DNA of 64,000 nt from Antedon mediterranea (taxonomy: Eukaryota > Echinodermata > Crinoidea > Comatulida > Antedonidae): the NCBI RefSeq assembly GCF_964355755.1, contig NC_092672.1:38438501-38502500 (forward strand), given 5' to 3'. The translations under genes and the position numbers were made by a program. This document shows positions 11,361-23,909 of this stretch, piece after piece. Position 1 is the stretch's first letter. Each line of letters begins with the position of its first letter. A model generated the notes under the pieces. It saw nothing but the letters and a program-made list of their open reading frames with translations. It did no database searches and was not told where the DNA came from.

Positions 11361-11500
11361 ACAAGGGGCCTAACCTAGGGGCGTGACCTAATATCGCTGC
11401 CCGGGGAGTGGCGCCGAGCGGCTGAAGACAGTGAAACCAAAGCTGGTACGAACACGATGGGGAGTGGGCTATGATAGGCGGCTCTCCCTACTAGAGATGA
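11361..11500. other. GC-rich island with a tRNA-Leu/Ser-like A box
   Basis: This stretch is far richer in G and C than its neighbours. It contains GTGGCGCCGAGCGGCTGAAG, resembling the A box of type II tRNAs, but no convincing B box or stems follow. It may be a decayed SINE head. The call is weak. Confidence 0.2.
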
Positions 11501-11699
11501 ACAGAGCTTTACCGATCAGATTTCATGTACTTATCACTCGACGTCGTCACAACATGTTTGTTGGATCATGTTGGTGTTTTACAGATTGAACAGAAAAGTA
11601 TACATGAATGATAACAAAACGCTTTTAAACATCTAACAATTTGCATCTTTGCAACATTCGTCCGGGGAAAACAACAATAAAGTGGTTGATACCGAATAA

Positions 11700-11856
11700 A
11701 AAACTGAACTGAATTGAACGCAACGTAAGTGCATCGTGCAACGCAAACAAATTGACCAATCAAAAGCGACAGTTCGGATGATTTATCGCATCGTGATCAA
11801 ATTACTTGCGTTGCGCTTTACGTCCTTGTGTTGCGTCCTAGTGGGAACCAAGCTTA
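11700..11856. mobile_element. Palindromic MITE family B, partial copy
   Basis: ACGCAACGTAAGTGC and TTGACCAATCAAAAGCG on the left mirror TTGCGTTGCGCTTTACG and TAGTGGGAACCAAGCTTA on the right. The left outer arm is missing. Confidence 0.65.
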
Positions 11857-12122
11857 AGTGCGACTCATGACAAGAATAGAAAGTTAGTATCGATTGATTG
11901 AAAGTTCGAGCGATTTATTATAATTTTGATCTAAAACTTTATTCGATTATAACATTTAAAATATAACAAACACGGCGCTCTTTGCAATAAATCCCAAACA
12001 CTTTCAGTTCCGTTGTCTTAAACAAGAGCTATATTTACGAGGCTTATGGCTGAAAATATTCAGTTATTTTAACGTACGTCCAAACAAATAAATCTGAGGG
12101 TGTCGTGTGAACAGGGATATTG

Positions 12123-12164
12123 CATCATATATATACCGTATGAACGCAGAATATATATATGATG
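12123..12164. repeat. Short hairpin
   Basis: CATCATATATATA and its inverse TATATATATGATG are separated by 16 bases, forming a 13-bp stem. No function is evident. Confidence 0.5.
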
Positions 12165-12924
12165 ATGTAGGTAGACCTTGTAGTGAGGTTTGTTAAACGG
12201 TGCATTATGTCAGTTATGTTTTTCCGCTGTGAACATCGTTGATGATAATTGTCGCCCCCACTGTGTCCAAAAGCACTGTGATGCCGCAGAGTTGAGGCAG
12301 AGCGGTCCCGTGGAAGACATGCGAATAGCTAGCCACCGCATTTACTGGTCACGTATAAGCATCTCGTGCCTCCTGGTGCTCTGACTAACGATTGTGATGT
12401 TTAGATAATGATTACCTCTCCGTTGAAGCAAAGTTATGAACTGTAGGCCTATCGTAACCTTGGACTATTTTAAGGATGCGTGGTGTATCCATAACAGAAG
12501 CAAAACAAAATCTTTTAAATCTCTCGCTCAATGTCTGTCTAAATATTTACACCTGTATATTATAACGTTATAACCGCAATTTTATTCAAACAAAAGCTGT
12601 TTCTTTGTAGAAGTAAACTGATATGAGGAATACTAATAAATACCATTTATTTATTTATTTATTTATTTAGCCTAATTATTACTCGGTCACGGTTTGGTTC
12701 TGTAAATACTTCATATTGGAGATTGATGCGGATAAGGCTGTAGAACAACAATATATAATTTTAAAATTTAAATTTTTCCTAAATTAGAGATATTTCTAAT
12801 CTACATTTTATACTCATCATGGAATTCGTATTCATATTCTTGTATTTTAAGTTTATTTCTGAAGTTTATTCGAGAGAAACAAACAATAATAAAAATGATA
12901 ATAATACAAATAAATAGTTGCAAA

Positions 12925-13017
12925 AAGACATTCGACTACAAACAAGGTATGAAAAGTACTGTATAAAAGAGAGACATTCGACTACAAACAAGGTATGAAA
13001 TGTACTGTATAAAAGAG
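12925..13017. repeat. 46-bp tandem duplication
   Basis: The segment starting AGACATTCGACTACAAACAA is present twice (12926 and 12972) with one or two differences. Confidence 0.85.
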
Positions 13018-13533
13018 ATTATTATGTATACATTGTCATGTTTTGCGCTCACTTTTATCCTTTCTTTTTCCATTTCCATTATATTTTCTTCCTCTTTTCT
13101 TTTACCATTTCCATGTGAGAGCACAGTATTTCCATTTTATACAATTCCCTTTCTTGTCTCATGGCTTCCCTTTCTCTCCTTCATGTTCCTTTTATTTGTT
13201 ATTTTGGCCTTAACCTTACCATTGCAAGAGAAGAGAGCACAGGCAATTAGAGTATAGTCTAAAATGTTAAATACCATTTATTAGGCCTATTAAAAATAAT
13301 TAAAAGCAACAGAAGATTTGTTTGTGTAAAGCAGCAAGTTAAGCCGTCAAACTCGCTCGAAATTCGGCATCGGATATTATTAACATAATTATACTACAAT
13401 TCATAGTAAAGGAACTACGTTTGTCCAGAATGGTTGTTGACAAGTTCTATATAAATTCCTACTTAATTTACAAAAAATATGTTTGATACAAAGGTTCATC
13501 TTTCTTCGCCAAGTGTGTGTGGTAACTTATCGA

Positions 13534-13760
13534 GCCCCGTTAGCCCAGCTGTTGGTGTGTCACAAAGCGCAAGAAAGTCGGCTATTCGATGTTCACATCC
13601 GTGCACTGATGTTTGAGAGTGCGTTCGGCGGCTCGCTCAGCTGTTGCGTGGAAGCAGGCATGTTCAGCCCAGTTATAATTAAAGGGCAAAACAACCCAGG
13701 GTACATACATAAGGAACAGCCGCTGATGTGCCGATGGAATGTCCATAGCAGCCTATCATC
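13534..13760 (+). mobile_element. Decayed tRNA-derived SINE
   Basis: GCCCCGTTAGCCCAGCTGTTGG fits the start and A box of a tRNA (TAGCCCAGCTGTTGG). GTTCACATCC about 45 bases later fits a B box. The following GC-richer body produces a 94-codon open frame that is most likely incidental. No A-tail remains. Confidence 0.4.
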
Positions 13761-15464
13761 TTTGTAGGATTTGGCCACCTTCGACACATTTCGTGCTGTT
13801 GGTCAACTTTGCTTTTGGCGTTTGACCAGTTATTTGGCTAAAATCATGGTTTGAGTATTAACGTTGCCTAAAGCTAGGGATGTTCTTTTTTAGGGGTCGT
13901 AAAATCAATTATTATCTTTATTAGTGAAGTCGATGTCCATGAAATCAAATTTATTTTTAAGATAAATTATTAACCTTCCACATCCAACCGTCTTCATGGT
14001 CTTAGATGAGTCGAATAGCTTTTCAGGTTACCAAGTGTGGTCATGATAGGAGGAGACCATATGAAAATAGTTTGGTAGTCCTAAACGATTCTGGATCGCT
14101 CCTCTCTTCTAATACAGGCCCGAACAAAATGTAAGCATGCTACTATGACAATGACAATGACAACTTTTTTTTATTTTCTTTGTAAATAAAGTAGATAGAT
14201 AAACGACAAAATTAACATTTATAATTACAAAATTGATTTAAACAAAGAAAAGGGGAAAATTCTTGAAGCAGATACTTATAAAAGAAAAAAAACCATTTAA
14301 ATATAAAATTCATTAATAAATGTAAATCAGCTCAAAATAATAATTTTATAGAAGTTTTCCACTACTATAATTGCACAAGGACCCATGTCTATTATAGCAC
14401 CCCTTTTGTTCTAGCTCATAAAATTCTGTTATTGAGTTAATCTTGAAATTAATAATTACTGAAGAAAAAACCTTGGTTGAATTCTTTGATTAATATTCTG
14501 ATCCTGTTCTTAACTAGTGTTTCATTAGTCTGTGTCTAATGGCCCGAAACTAATGGTCTGTACACAAATCTGAAGTTTTATAGATATTAACACATCATTA
14601 TAAAGTACTTGGGTCACGTGATTGGGAACATTTATAGATTAATTTTACGTAGCCTAGTACAAAATCACCGAGAAAAAACTGTAAAAATAAATACTGTAAT
14701 ACGGGGAAAAAGACAGTTATAATCAATAGGGCGGTTGAACTAGCTTTAACCTGGTTTGTTTTTATCTTGAAATTTGGCATTAGCATTTTTTTTTCCCACC
14801 CAATCTATTTCTCATTCTAGAAGTTTAGGTTATTCCTCATAATATAATATTTTTCATTTTACGCAATGACGTCATATAATATCATGCACTATTATTACTA
14901 TTGCGCAGGTAAGATTAACTTAAGGTTTTACTAGTAAATATCCGATAGAGGGTGGGCTACATACGGTTTCTAGTCAATAGAGGGCAGTTTACATCCGGTT
15001 CTGGGTAATCAGTTTGTGGTATTCTTCAAGACCTCAAACGGTTCTTCGTTGGAGCACAATCATGGAGGTATAATACCTCCATGGTACAATGAGTCTAAAG
15101 TGGTCATTCTTTCATGGGTCATATACCAGCGAGTTTAATAACTATAGTAGTATAATATAGACTATTTCGTTCTGCTTGCTGGTCACGTATTACGAGTGAC
15201 CAAGACAAAGTGTCTCCTTCTTGCAATCGCACTTTTCTATCCAATAAAATGATGATCATCGTATAATTTCAAGCATTGTCATTTATAGTTTGTCAACCTA
15301 GAGAAAGGTGCATAAATACAATCTTTACTAGAAATTTGATGGCGTTATAGTCCTAGTCATGTGACCATTAATTAAACTCGGTAAGTTCATATAGTTTGCA
15401 CGTCGCTAGCTGATAAACAGCACCGTTAACATGGCCCCGTAGCAGTTGTTATGCTTTGGGTGAG

Positions 15465-15560
15465 CCCCCCCCCCCCCCTCTACAGCGAGCCTCCACCCCT
15501 CTACAGCGAGCCTCCACCCCTCTACAGCGAGCCTCCTCCCCTCTACAGCGAGCCTCCACC
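15465..15560 (+). repeat. 20-bp minisatellite, 4 copies, with C-run
   Basis: A run of about 14 C is followed by four copies of TCTACAGCGAGCCTCCACCC, one with a single change. The short open frame across it (repeating SEPPPLY) is a product of the repeat. Confidence 0.85.
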
Positions 15561-16590
15561 AACGACATGTCCAATACGCATTTCTGATTCGATGTCTGTC
15601 ATAGCAATTTGCCTTTTAAACGTTGTCCGATCCTGGCTACGGCTCTGCATTAGACCCTCTTTATTCTCTTATTAGTCATCTGAGTCTAGTATTGTCTTGG
15701 TTCTTTCCCTGTATCCTCGCTGCAGCCACTATACTCGCCTCTTTTATTTAAGGACTCGTATCCATTCATGTATTCTAATTATTTTCACATAACACACAAC
15801 TTAAACAGTAAAATGGAAAGAATACGGTAAAAGACCAATAAAAAACTTGATTTTCCGTCGTTAAAATGTTGTTGAACTTTACACACCAAGACTCGAGTGT
15901 CGAAGCAAGAATCTGGTGGTCCGTTGAAACAAACGTGATTCGAAAATAACAAGTTGCCTTGGCCTAATCAATGTATTATTTCACTGCTAATCTCCGTAGA
16001 ATATCGGAGACATAAATACATATGAAACGACATTCGAAGCACTCGGAACATGGACGCAATATCCTTTAGTCTCCGTGGACTACGTAAAGGTGTGAAAACC
16101 AACAACTCAGTAGCTGACTACGTTGACAATATTAACACTCGATGCAATGAAGCGTAGGGCCATCGAGACAGGTAATGGTTTTCATAAATTCAGAAGAGAG
16201 CATTAATATGGGACATAGTCGCTAGTCTCCATTCATGAATATTCATGAACAATGACTATACTCTTTAACTAACTAACAAGTCAGTAAAGACGATCAACTT
16301 TTACCTAATCATACAGGTAGGCGTAGGACCTAACAATCACCATATGCAATAAAAAAGCTAAAACAAAGTTACTCAGCGGGTATGAGGCGCAATGTGTCAA
16401 TTTGTTATGATATAAAAAAATAGTCATTCAAAAATGAACGCGTCTCATACTCATCTCATACTCAACAGAAACAGAAAGTATAGTTTTTAATGGATAATAA
16501 TTGTGTGTGAAAAATTGTTGGAAGTTTGGTGCGTCAACTATTGCGTTTCAACGAGTATATTAGTTGACAATCGATATATTTCCTCTTTCG

Positions 16591-16738
16591 TTAAGCTTGG
16601 TTCCCACTAACGACGCAACGCAAGGACTTAACGCAACGTAAGTGGTTTGACCAATCACAAACTATGGATTATTGTCATTCGCCAACTCGCTTGCGTTGCG
16701 CCTACATTTTTGCGTTGCGTCTCAAGTGGGAACCACAA
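16591..16738. mobile_element. Palindromic MITE family B, full copy
   Basis: The best-preserved copy. TTAAGCTTGGTTCCCACTAA then CGACGCAACGCAAGG on the left is matched by TTGCGTTGCGTCTCAAGTGG and GAACCA on the right. Inner GACCAATCACAAAC and a repeat of GCAACG motifs lie between. No coding capacity. Confidence 0.75.
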
Positions 16739-18012
16739 GTGTGGGTTACGTTTAACACGGACTGAACTTCATAGTTGTAATTGCTAAATAAGTGTTCAGT
16801 GTTTAGGCTACTCTTTAAAAGATATATTACAAAAGTTTTAAATGATTGACGTATGGCATTCATTGACTATAGAATTCGGCACCATTTTGGCAACCCTATC
16901 CGAACTCTATCCAGTGACAACTTACCGATTCGGACACATGTTCCAAGAAATCGGCTGTATATTATTATTTGAAGATACCGCCACCGTCACAGAAAGTACA
17001 CGGCACCTCGGTGCGTATATACCACGTGACCACCTAGTCAACATATGTGTTGGATAATAATACACTACGTAGCTGTCATTTTAAATTGTGTTGTTCATTT
17101 TGACGACCGACGCTCCAAACGCTGCCAAACGACCAGCAGAGCGGGAGAGTGTCCCGTGTCAACCCCTGTAATATTTGGCCTACAAACTTCACATACACAG
17201 TCGAATTGTTTCGATTTTATCGTAAATTTGACGGCGTAGTTTCCAACATGAATGTTGTTTTAATGTCTTGAATTATGTCAAATGAAAATATGAAGGTCAA
17301 ATATGCCAACATTGTCGAAACTGTCAAAATTGGCAGTGACGTCATCATAACTAACGCCACATAGATATGGATTGAACATTAATAACGAATAAAACACGAA
17401 TAAAATACTAATTATAAGCGGAAATATTTATTTACTTTTAGCATGCACAACAGCGTTTAAAATGCATGAAACGAAATAAACACGAGCCTCGAACAGAATT
17501 CCAGTTATATTAGTAGCAGGCCTAATACCAATAGGCCTACCACATTATAATTTACAGGCCCACATGTGCTATACTTATACCATGAACCTATAAATTAGAT
17601 TTATAATAGGTCCATGCTTATACCAACATTACCAGCTAGTAGCAGGTATTGTTGAGATAAACCGAGCATTATGTTGAGTACTATATGATTACGTAATTCT
17701 GTACTTACCTGACGTATCCAAGCTTAATGTTTGGTCTACACTCTTACCTGTGCCAATGTTTAATATTTAGTCTACACAAAAAAAGTTAGTTTAGGCATGG
17801 TTAGGACTATACTAGATCTTTGTTTCGGTTATTTTACGATTAGAAGAACATTGTAATCGTATCAGATTTATACCAAATGTACACATAATTCAAATATATT
17901 TAAATTAGGATTGTAGAATAATCTGAATAATTAAGTACACTGCTGCTTGGTCTTAAAAATTGCAAAATAGTAAAGGGCGCCATCATTAGAAAACAATTTT
18001 GACAAGAAACTG

Positions 18013-18110
18013 TAATAATAATAATAAGATTTATATAGCGCACATATCCACAAAAATGCGCTTGTGAAAAACCATGAAAAAACATATAAAAATATAAACT
18101 TTGAAACCTA
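18013..18110 (-). mobile_element. 3' tail of an L2/CR1-type LINE or SINE, second copy
   Basis: On the minus strand CACAAGCGCATTTTTGTGG, ATATGTGCGCTATATAAATC and (TTA)n match the copy at 2,509. The upstream TTTCATGGTTTTTCAC is also shared. Confidence 0.5.
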
Positions 18111-19744
18111 AATACTACTGATAATTTTGACAAAAACCGAAATAAAACAAGACCAATCGTACCCACATCACTGCTTCCGTTTACCAGCAATTTAAGGTGC
18201 ATAGACCAGCTAGTACATAACTCACAGGTGTTCTCAGTGATGTGGGTATGTAGCTAAACAAATTAAATTGAAACCCAACACAAAAATCATTTAATGTGTA
18301 ATATTTAATTATCAAAGTGTAACTTAACTGTACATCAATACAATATATAGTTACACTTAATTTCATTTCATTTATTCATGGTTAAACGCAGCAAAATATA
18401 GTACATGCTTTGAAATTATTTTCGTTTGTTCAAAGTTAAAAATACACATAAAAATATAAAAATTAGTTAAAATTTGGTAAAATACAGATAAACATCATTT
18501 AAAATACAAAATACAAGCAAGATTGGTGTGTGTAAGGGTACAGCACAAAATGATCAACGTTTCCATGTTTCATTTAATACTGTGTGGTAAATAACCTAAT
18601 TATAATTTGTTGTTTTCTCAACTCGAAACATGTCCGTATTGAAGTAACAGACCTTTTCACTGCAGTAATCCTATTCATCTCCGTCAATAGCAGATCAACT
18701 TCTTCTCTCTTCCGAATCCTAATTCCTCGTGTCAACACCAAACGAACACACGCAGGTGTTGTAGCCTATTGTAGTGACTGTGAAATCCTTCCGTTGCTTT
18801 CTAACATTGAACATGACAAGCTTAGGCTGAGGCCAGGGAGATCACATACCAAAACCGTTTAGCCCCGGGCGCCGACACCCACTTCGCCTCGGATCTATTA
18901 TGCCCTTATACACTTCACCTTTCAAAAGGAAGTCTGTTAAGAAGTGCGGTAAATGTACTTTTTTGACGTATTGTAATTGTACGTACGTTGTGGCTTAGGT
19001 GTGCAAATAACAGGCGACAGTGTTACTGTTTTGATAACGACTGATATACCAAGTGTTATCTTTGATATTTATCATGTACACTAAACGAACAATAAACAAA
19101 ACACAAATCCAAAACAACATCTTTAAATGGAATATTTACAACCACGTTTGCTACTAAAAGGACCTAAAAATAACTAAAGATAGAAGTAGGGCTTCTGTTT
19201 TGGTATAAATTGTTTACATGTATTTCATTGAGTGGGATATTAATAACGTGTGGGTGGAAGACATTCTCTTCACGTTTCCATAAATAAAATGTGTCGTCGG
19301 TAGACGTGGCCGTCGGCAAACAATAGGCCGTTTTTGTTATATAAATTCGATGACAAAGGTTTACGCAAGTCGGTGTCCTTGAAACACTAACGTTAAACAG
19401 ACCAATTTAGGCTATGTGTCATAAATTTAGAATTAAAAGCTTGTTCAAAATATAAAAATGCTGTCAACACGCACGCAAACATAAAATATTGTGTTTACAA
19501 AATAGCTATTGTTGAACATTGTACGCCACATGTACTGCTATACCTTTACAAACAATAATAGGATGTTTGTTTAGTAACTTCAAACAATAAATAAATATTT
19601 TAAAAAACAGTGTAGGATTGTGTTCCTTGTGGAGTACCGTAGTACAGTATGCTCTGTTTAAAACATCTAAAGTACTTTGAATAATCAATCTTTGTTGTTG
19701 TTTGTTTATTTATTATTAACTATATTGGGTCTCTTTTTTACTCG

Positions 19745-19970
19745 ATATCCTGATTTACCCGACGTGACGCGTTTTAACATCATACACTTTTGCTGCTTAA
19801 TGCGCCCCCCATACAGAGTTCCCCTACACTCTACTCACGAACAAGTAACATCTTACCAGTAGACATACTAAGGCCTTTTGTATTATATTGGATATCATGA
19901 CTTATCTGGCTTGACATCTTACACTTTTGCTGCATAATGCGCCTCATACAGAGTTCCCCCTCCTCACGAC
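19745..19970. repeat. Diverged direct duplication
   Basis: TACACTTTTGCTGCTTAATGC then CATACAGAGTTCCC occurs at about 19,785 and, slightly changed, at about 19,920. The surrounding words (GATATCCTGATTTACC against GATATCATGACTTATC) also align. Confidence 0.7.
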
Positions 19971-20791
19971 CTTATCGTGTCAGTCTCTGAAATGTACCGG
20001 TATTGTTAGGCCTAGTAGACATAGGGCCGGCCTTTTGTAAATACACCGGCTTAAAAAAAATATAATGTATGCAGAAATGTTTTAAAATATATTGTTAAAA
20101 AAAAGTTGGGGGATGGGGGTACTTATTGTAAAGGTTTTTGTGTAGATTTACAAACTCGACTATTTCCTTTCAACGTACACGGCGGATCTTCAATACAAAG
20201 TTTCTTCTGATTTGGCATGTTTACATATCGAATAAATCACATGTGTTGATATTGTTTGAAATATGGAAATGTTGCAGTATACGGTTGAGTGGAATATAAA
20301 TGACAATTCGTTAACACATTCGGGTTAAATTTAAAATATGGATTTATTCATAAGCCATAATGTGATATTCTGAAGCGACACTGCAAAATACATAAATAAG
20401 CATAATATGCGTTACAATATTGTATGTTGGTGGTTTGTCAGTTGAAGTGACTTGAACAAAATGAGAAAATAACCCGAAGAATCAACAACAAAGGTTGTCT
20501 TGAAAATGGTTATTATGTCTTTTAAGATTTTGAATTGACGGTGACGTCGGTAAATTTGTAATATTCCATAATTTCGAATGCTTGACTAAATTGGAAACTG
20601 AAGTTCTAAACGAAAAAATATATAAAATTTATATAAAAATGACAGTACTACAAACGAATAATAATACCGGAAGTTTTTCATTTGACAATGCTCCTCTTAT
20701 ATGCTGACTCCGACCGACTTTCGCTTGTTGATTGACAATCCATTACAATATTGTGAAAAGTACGCTACTACTGACAAATGTCATCGCTCTA

Positions 20792-20896
20792 CATCTTGGT
20801 TCTCACTAGCGACGCAACGCAATGGCTTGTCATTGGTCAACTCGCTTGTGTTGTGCGTACGCGTACGTCCTTGCGTTGCGTCGCTAGTGGGAACAA
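20792..20896. mobile_element. Palindromic MITE family B, short copy
   Basis: CTTGGTTCTCACTAGCGACG on the left pairs with CGTCGCTAGTGGGAACAACG on the right, with GCAACGCAA and TTGCGTTGC inside. The arms are nearly complete and the spacer is short. Confidence 0.75.
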
Positions 20897-23400
20897 CGCT
20901 GAAGTGATCAAACATGTTGGTATATATAGTTATAAACTCATTTATAAAAACACTGTAACGTTTTATGAACATTTTAACCAAAAGAAAATAGAGGCAAAGG
21001 TTATATATTTGTAAAATGTAAAAACGATACAGAAATAAACTTTATTTCATCATCCACGAAAATTCCCAAGGTCGCATGTCAAGAAGACAATAATGATGAT
21101 ATTTAGGGTAGTTTATACCGGAACAAAACTATTTTTTGGAAGTAAATAAACCCACAAAACTGTTTGGTGTTTCATAAATTGTCTGAAAATCATCCAACTG
21201 AGAAATGTCTCTTTTATATAGCAAAGCAATTAAATTAAACTTGTAATTTTTCAATGGAAAACGGAAGTTGTAAATAATTGTTATTTTATTTTATAGTTTA
21301 TATACATTTTTTTGTTCATTTTTTTATATATATATATTTCTAAATTTAGATTTAACCAATCATTCGTATTTTGTATACCCTACAAAGTGTATTTTTATCT
21401 GCGATGATTTGATATTTGTAGCTAACTTTATCTGAAATATATTAAAATTATTTGGAGGTTTTTCGTTCTATTTATCATTATTGAATATAGGCCTAGTGTT
21501 GACTATTGAGTTGACATTGTATTGTCAAATAACAAATGTCTTGTCGAAACAACGTACTTTGGGGCTACCGTCTTTATTTCGACAAGAGAGCCGTTCAGGG
21601 TTGGTTCCCATCCACCAAAGATCTATTTCGGAAATCACTGCCAATATCAGCACTATGGATGGCATCACTGACATAAGGCAGGTGTATCAGATAGAGAAAG
21701 ACAATGACAATTATTCTCGACTGTTATAGTGTACTACTGGCACACATTTCCTTCTCTACAATGACATCCTGTTCTCTCGGTTAAGGTGTTTCAAAACCAA
21801 ATATTAAAAAGAGCTTTGTTGCATTTAGATATTAGTAATGCGCCTTTAGAAACATATAAAAAGGAAAACCTTAATAAAAAGGTATAAATATGGCAAGTAT
21901 TATAAAAGAATGACAAAAAAAGTAGAATTTTATGAGCGTCCTTGGAATCGGTCAAAGACTTGGAAAACATTTCCAAGCTAACAGATATCGTTTGTTCGAG
22001 ACGACAAACAACAAGTTTAGCCACAATTTGAGTGTAAAAACAGCATTCTTTGTAGTGTAGTGAAATCTGACGATTCCTTGCCTGCTTTCACGCTTCTTTA
22101 CGCGCCTTTTTACTTTGTTTAATCTGTCGGAAGCAAAAGCTAGGTATCATAAGGTACATGCAATATTTATACTAGCACCTCCGGCGGGCAATCTCTCGCG
22201 TGTTCAATGGACTATCATAACTATTCACATTACTCAGCGGCTTACCGGCTTTTACTTGCCTATTCACACAAATCTGACATCACTGATGTCTTTTATTCCT
22301 ATCGAATTTTCTTGTTGTCTGTTTTCTGATAATTCGGTTAGATAAGCAGAATCGAGAAAAAGAAATTGATGAACCAAAATTGAATAAAACGAATAGAAAC
22401 AGAGATAGATAGTATGATAAACTGGGACGTATTTTAAATGGTAGTCATTGACTATAACATAAATAAGACTGTGAGCAAGAACTTTAAAGATTTATGTTTG
22501 AATATACCTTTTGTTTTATTGATAAAATTTGAATGTAGTGGCATTATAAAAAATCAACAAAAAAAAAAGATCTAATATACGGACAGCATGAACAAACATT
22601 ACTATAAATATAAATAAAGAGAATATTTTACTGTGTAAAACAACAGTAAAAGAAGGTTTGTTATTAGGTACAATAATTTCAATGCTAGCCCGATGGCAAA
22701 ATATGAGAAGTACCTCGTAAATGAAAGTAACAACATAATGTCTTCTTATAGTTTGGGATTTTATTCAGTAACAAATCATTACAAACATAAATATCACGTG
22801 ATCATTTTGTATGACCCACAAAATATTCTCTCCCATCAGTCCGAGCATGCGCAAACAGCGCACAATAAGGAATGGTCAAACATGCCCTCACGGAGGATAG
22901 GAATGAATACGAACATAATATAAACTATGGAACGCAAACATATGGAACGCCGAAGTAGCATTTTAGCATCCCATATTTTATAATTAAACTACAGAATAAA
23001 ATCCAGCACATCGCAGCTATAAAGTTTACACCATTGCACTTAATAACATGTTTATAAAACAACAACATTATCATCATTATAATTACAGAAACATCACTTT
23101 GAACAGTCGACATTTTTTTTCTACACTAACATTGAAGATATTATTATTTTTATGCACAATACAGTTGATACCATGTGTTGAGTTCAGGAGGAAGTTTCTT
23201 CCCCAAAATATGATACGTCTACAGTTTTCAAAACACCATGAATGGTTTAGAATAGTACCCGTGTAGAGACCTGGCAGCCAACTTAAACGTCCCGCGTCAG
23301 AAATTGGGATTTTCCGTTTTATCAATGTGTTCCAATTGCTCTGATTGGAACAACGACTGCTTTCAAAGTGTTCACAAGAGTCTAATGCAGTCGATTCCAA

Positions 23401-23406
23401 TTTATT
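23401..23406 (-). terminator. Candidate Lhx1/5 polyadenylation signal
   Basis: AATAAA on the minus strand lies 124 bases downstream of the Lhx1/5 stop codon. It is the first canonical hexamer I saw past the stop. In AT-rich DNA this can occur by chance, and the real 3' UTR may be longer. Confidence 0.4.
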
Positions 23407-23529
23407 TCGCTAACGTCATTCAAGAAATGTTGTTATAACGTGGATTAACTCGAATTACGTCATTGAATTTCATAATGGTTTTGTTTTTCTTGAGATGAGA
23501 ACAAACTTTCTCTCAAAAACGAGTCATCA

Positions 23530-23909
23530 TCACCAGACTGTTCCCTCCGTGTGTTCCCCATGATGAGGTAATCCACGAAAACCATTAGGCATAGAATGCA
23601 TAGCGCCACCTCTCGGTCCGTGACTAAATCTATCGGGTGACCTGAACATGTCCCCTGTACCTGGCAACGGCACAGGTTCTGGACTAGGACTTAGATCTCT
23701 GTGGTGATGCATATAACCAACATCTTGATGCATGTTTCCCTGTTGATGCATGGGTTGTTCTATACTGGTTAAGGGGTTGTTTTGTGATACAGGTGGGATG
23801 TAAGGTGCCATTTCGGCCTGTTGAGGCTCTCCACCAGGTGGCTGCTGCTGGCCTGGGTAGAAATCGTAATAACCTTGAGTGCCGTAGTAGTCGCCTGGGT
23901 TCCCGGAGT
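23530..23909 (-). CDS. Lhx1: Lhx1/5 exon 5: C-terminal activation region and stop
   Basis: This 380-bp exon follows acceptor TTGTTTTTTCAG and ends GTC TGG TGA. It completes Asp 325 and codes for 125 further residues. Conserved marks are [14 protein letters not shown], the SPSPEP motif and the terminal TVW. Between them are Gln-rich and His-rich stretches ([20 protein letters not shown]) that differ from vertebrates. These are typical low-complexity activation sequences. Confidence 0.94.

Larger units (their letters stand above)
8517..23400. other. Intergenic DNA between DEPDC5 and Lhx1/5
   Basis: About 15 kb without a recognisable exon. It holds the tRNA-like pieces and MITEs listed separately and several short ORFs with no coding character. 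TGACGTCA sites occur at 9408, 14867 and 17338. Regulatory elements of either gene may lie here, but nothing in the sequence proves it. Confidence 0.6.

Noticed and set aside
12645-12670. (ATTT)n run
   Set aside because: Simple AT microsatellite, expected in this base composition.
13483-13767. 94-codon plus-strand open frame
   Set aside because: Overlaps a tRNA A box/B box pair typical of a SINE; the frame is better explained by GC-richer SINE body.
16842-17057. 71-codon plus-strand frame with normal amino-acid mix
   Set aside because: No recognisable family, poor start context and no neighbouring exon signals; left as chance.
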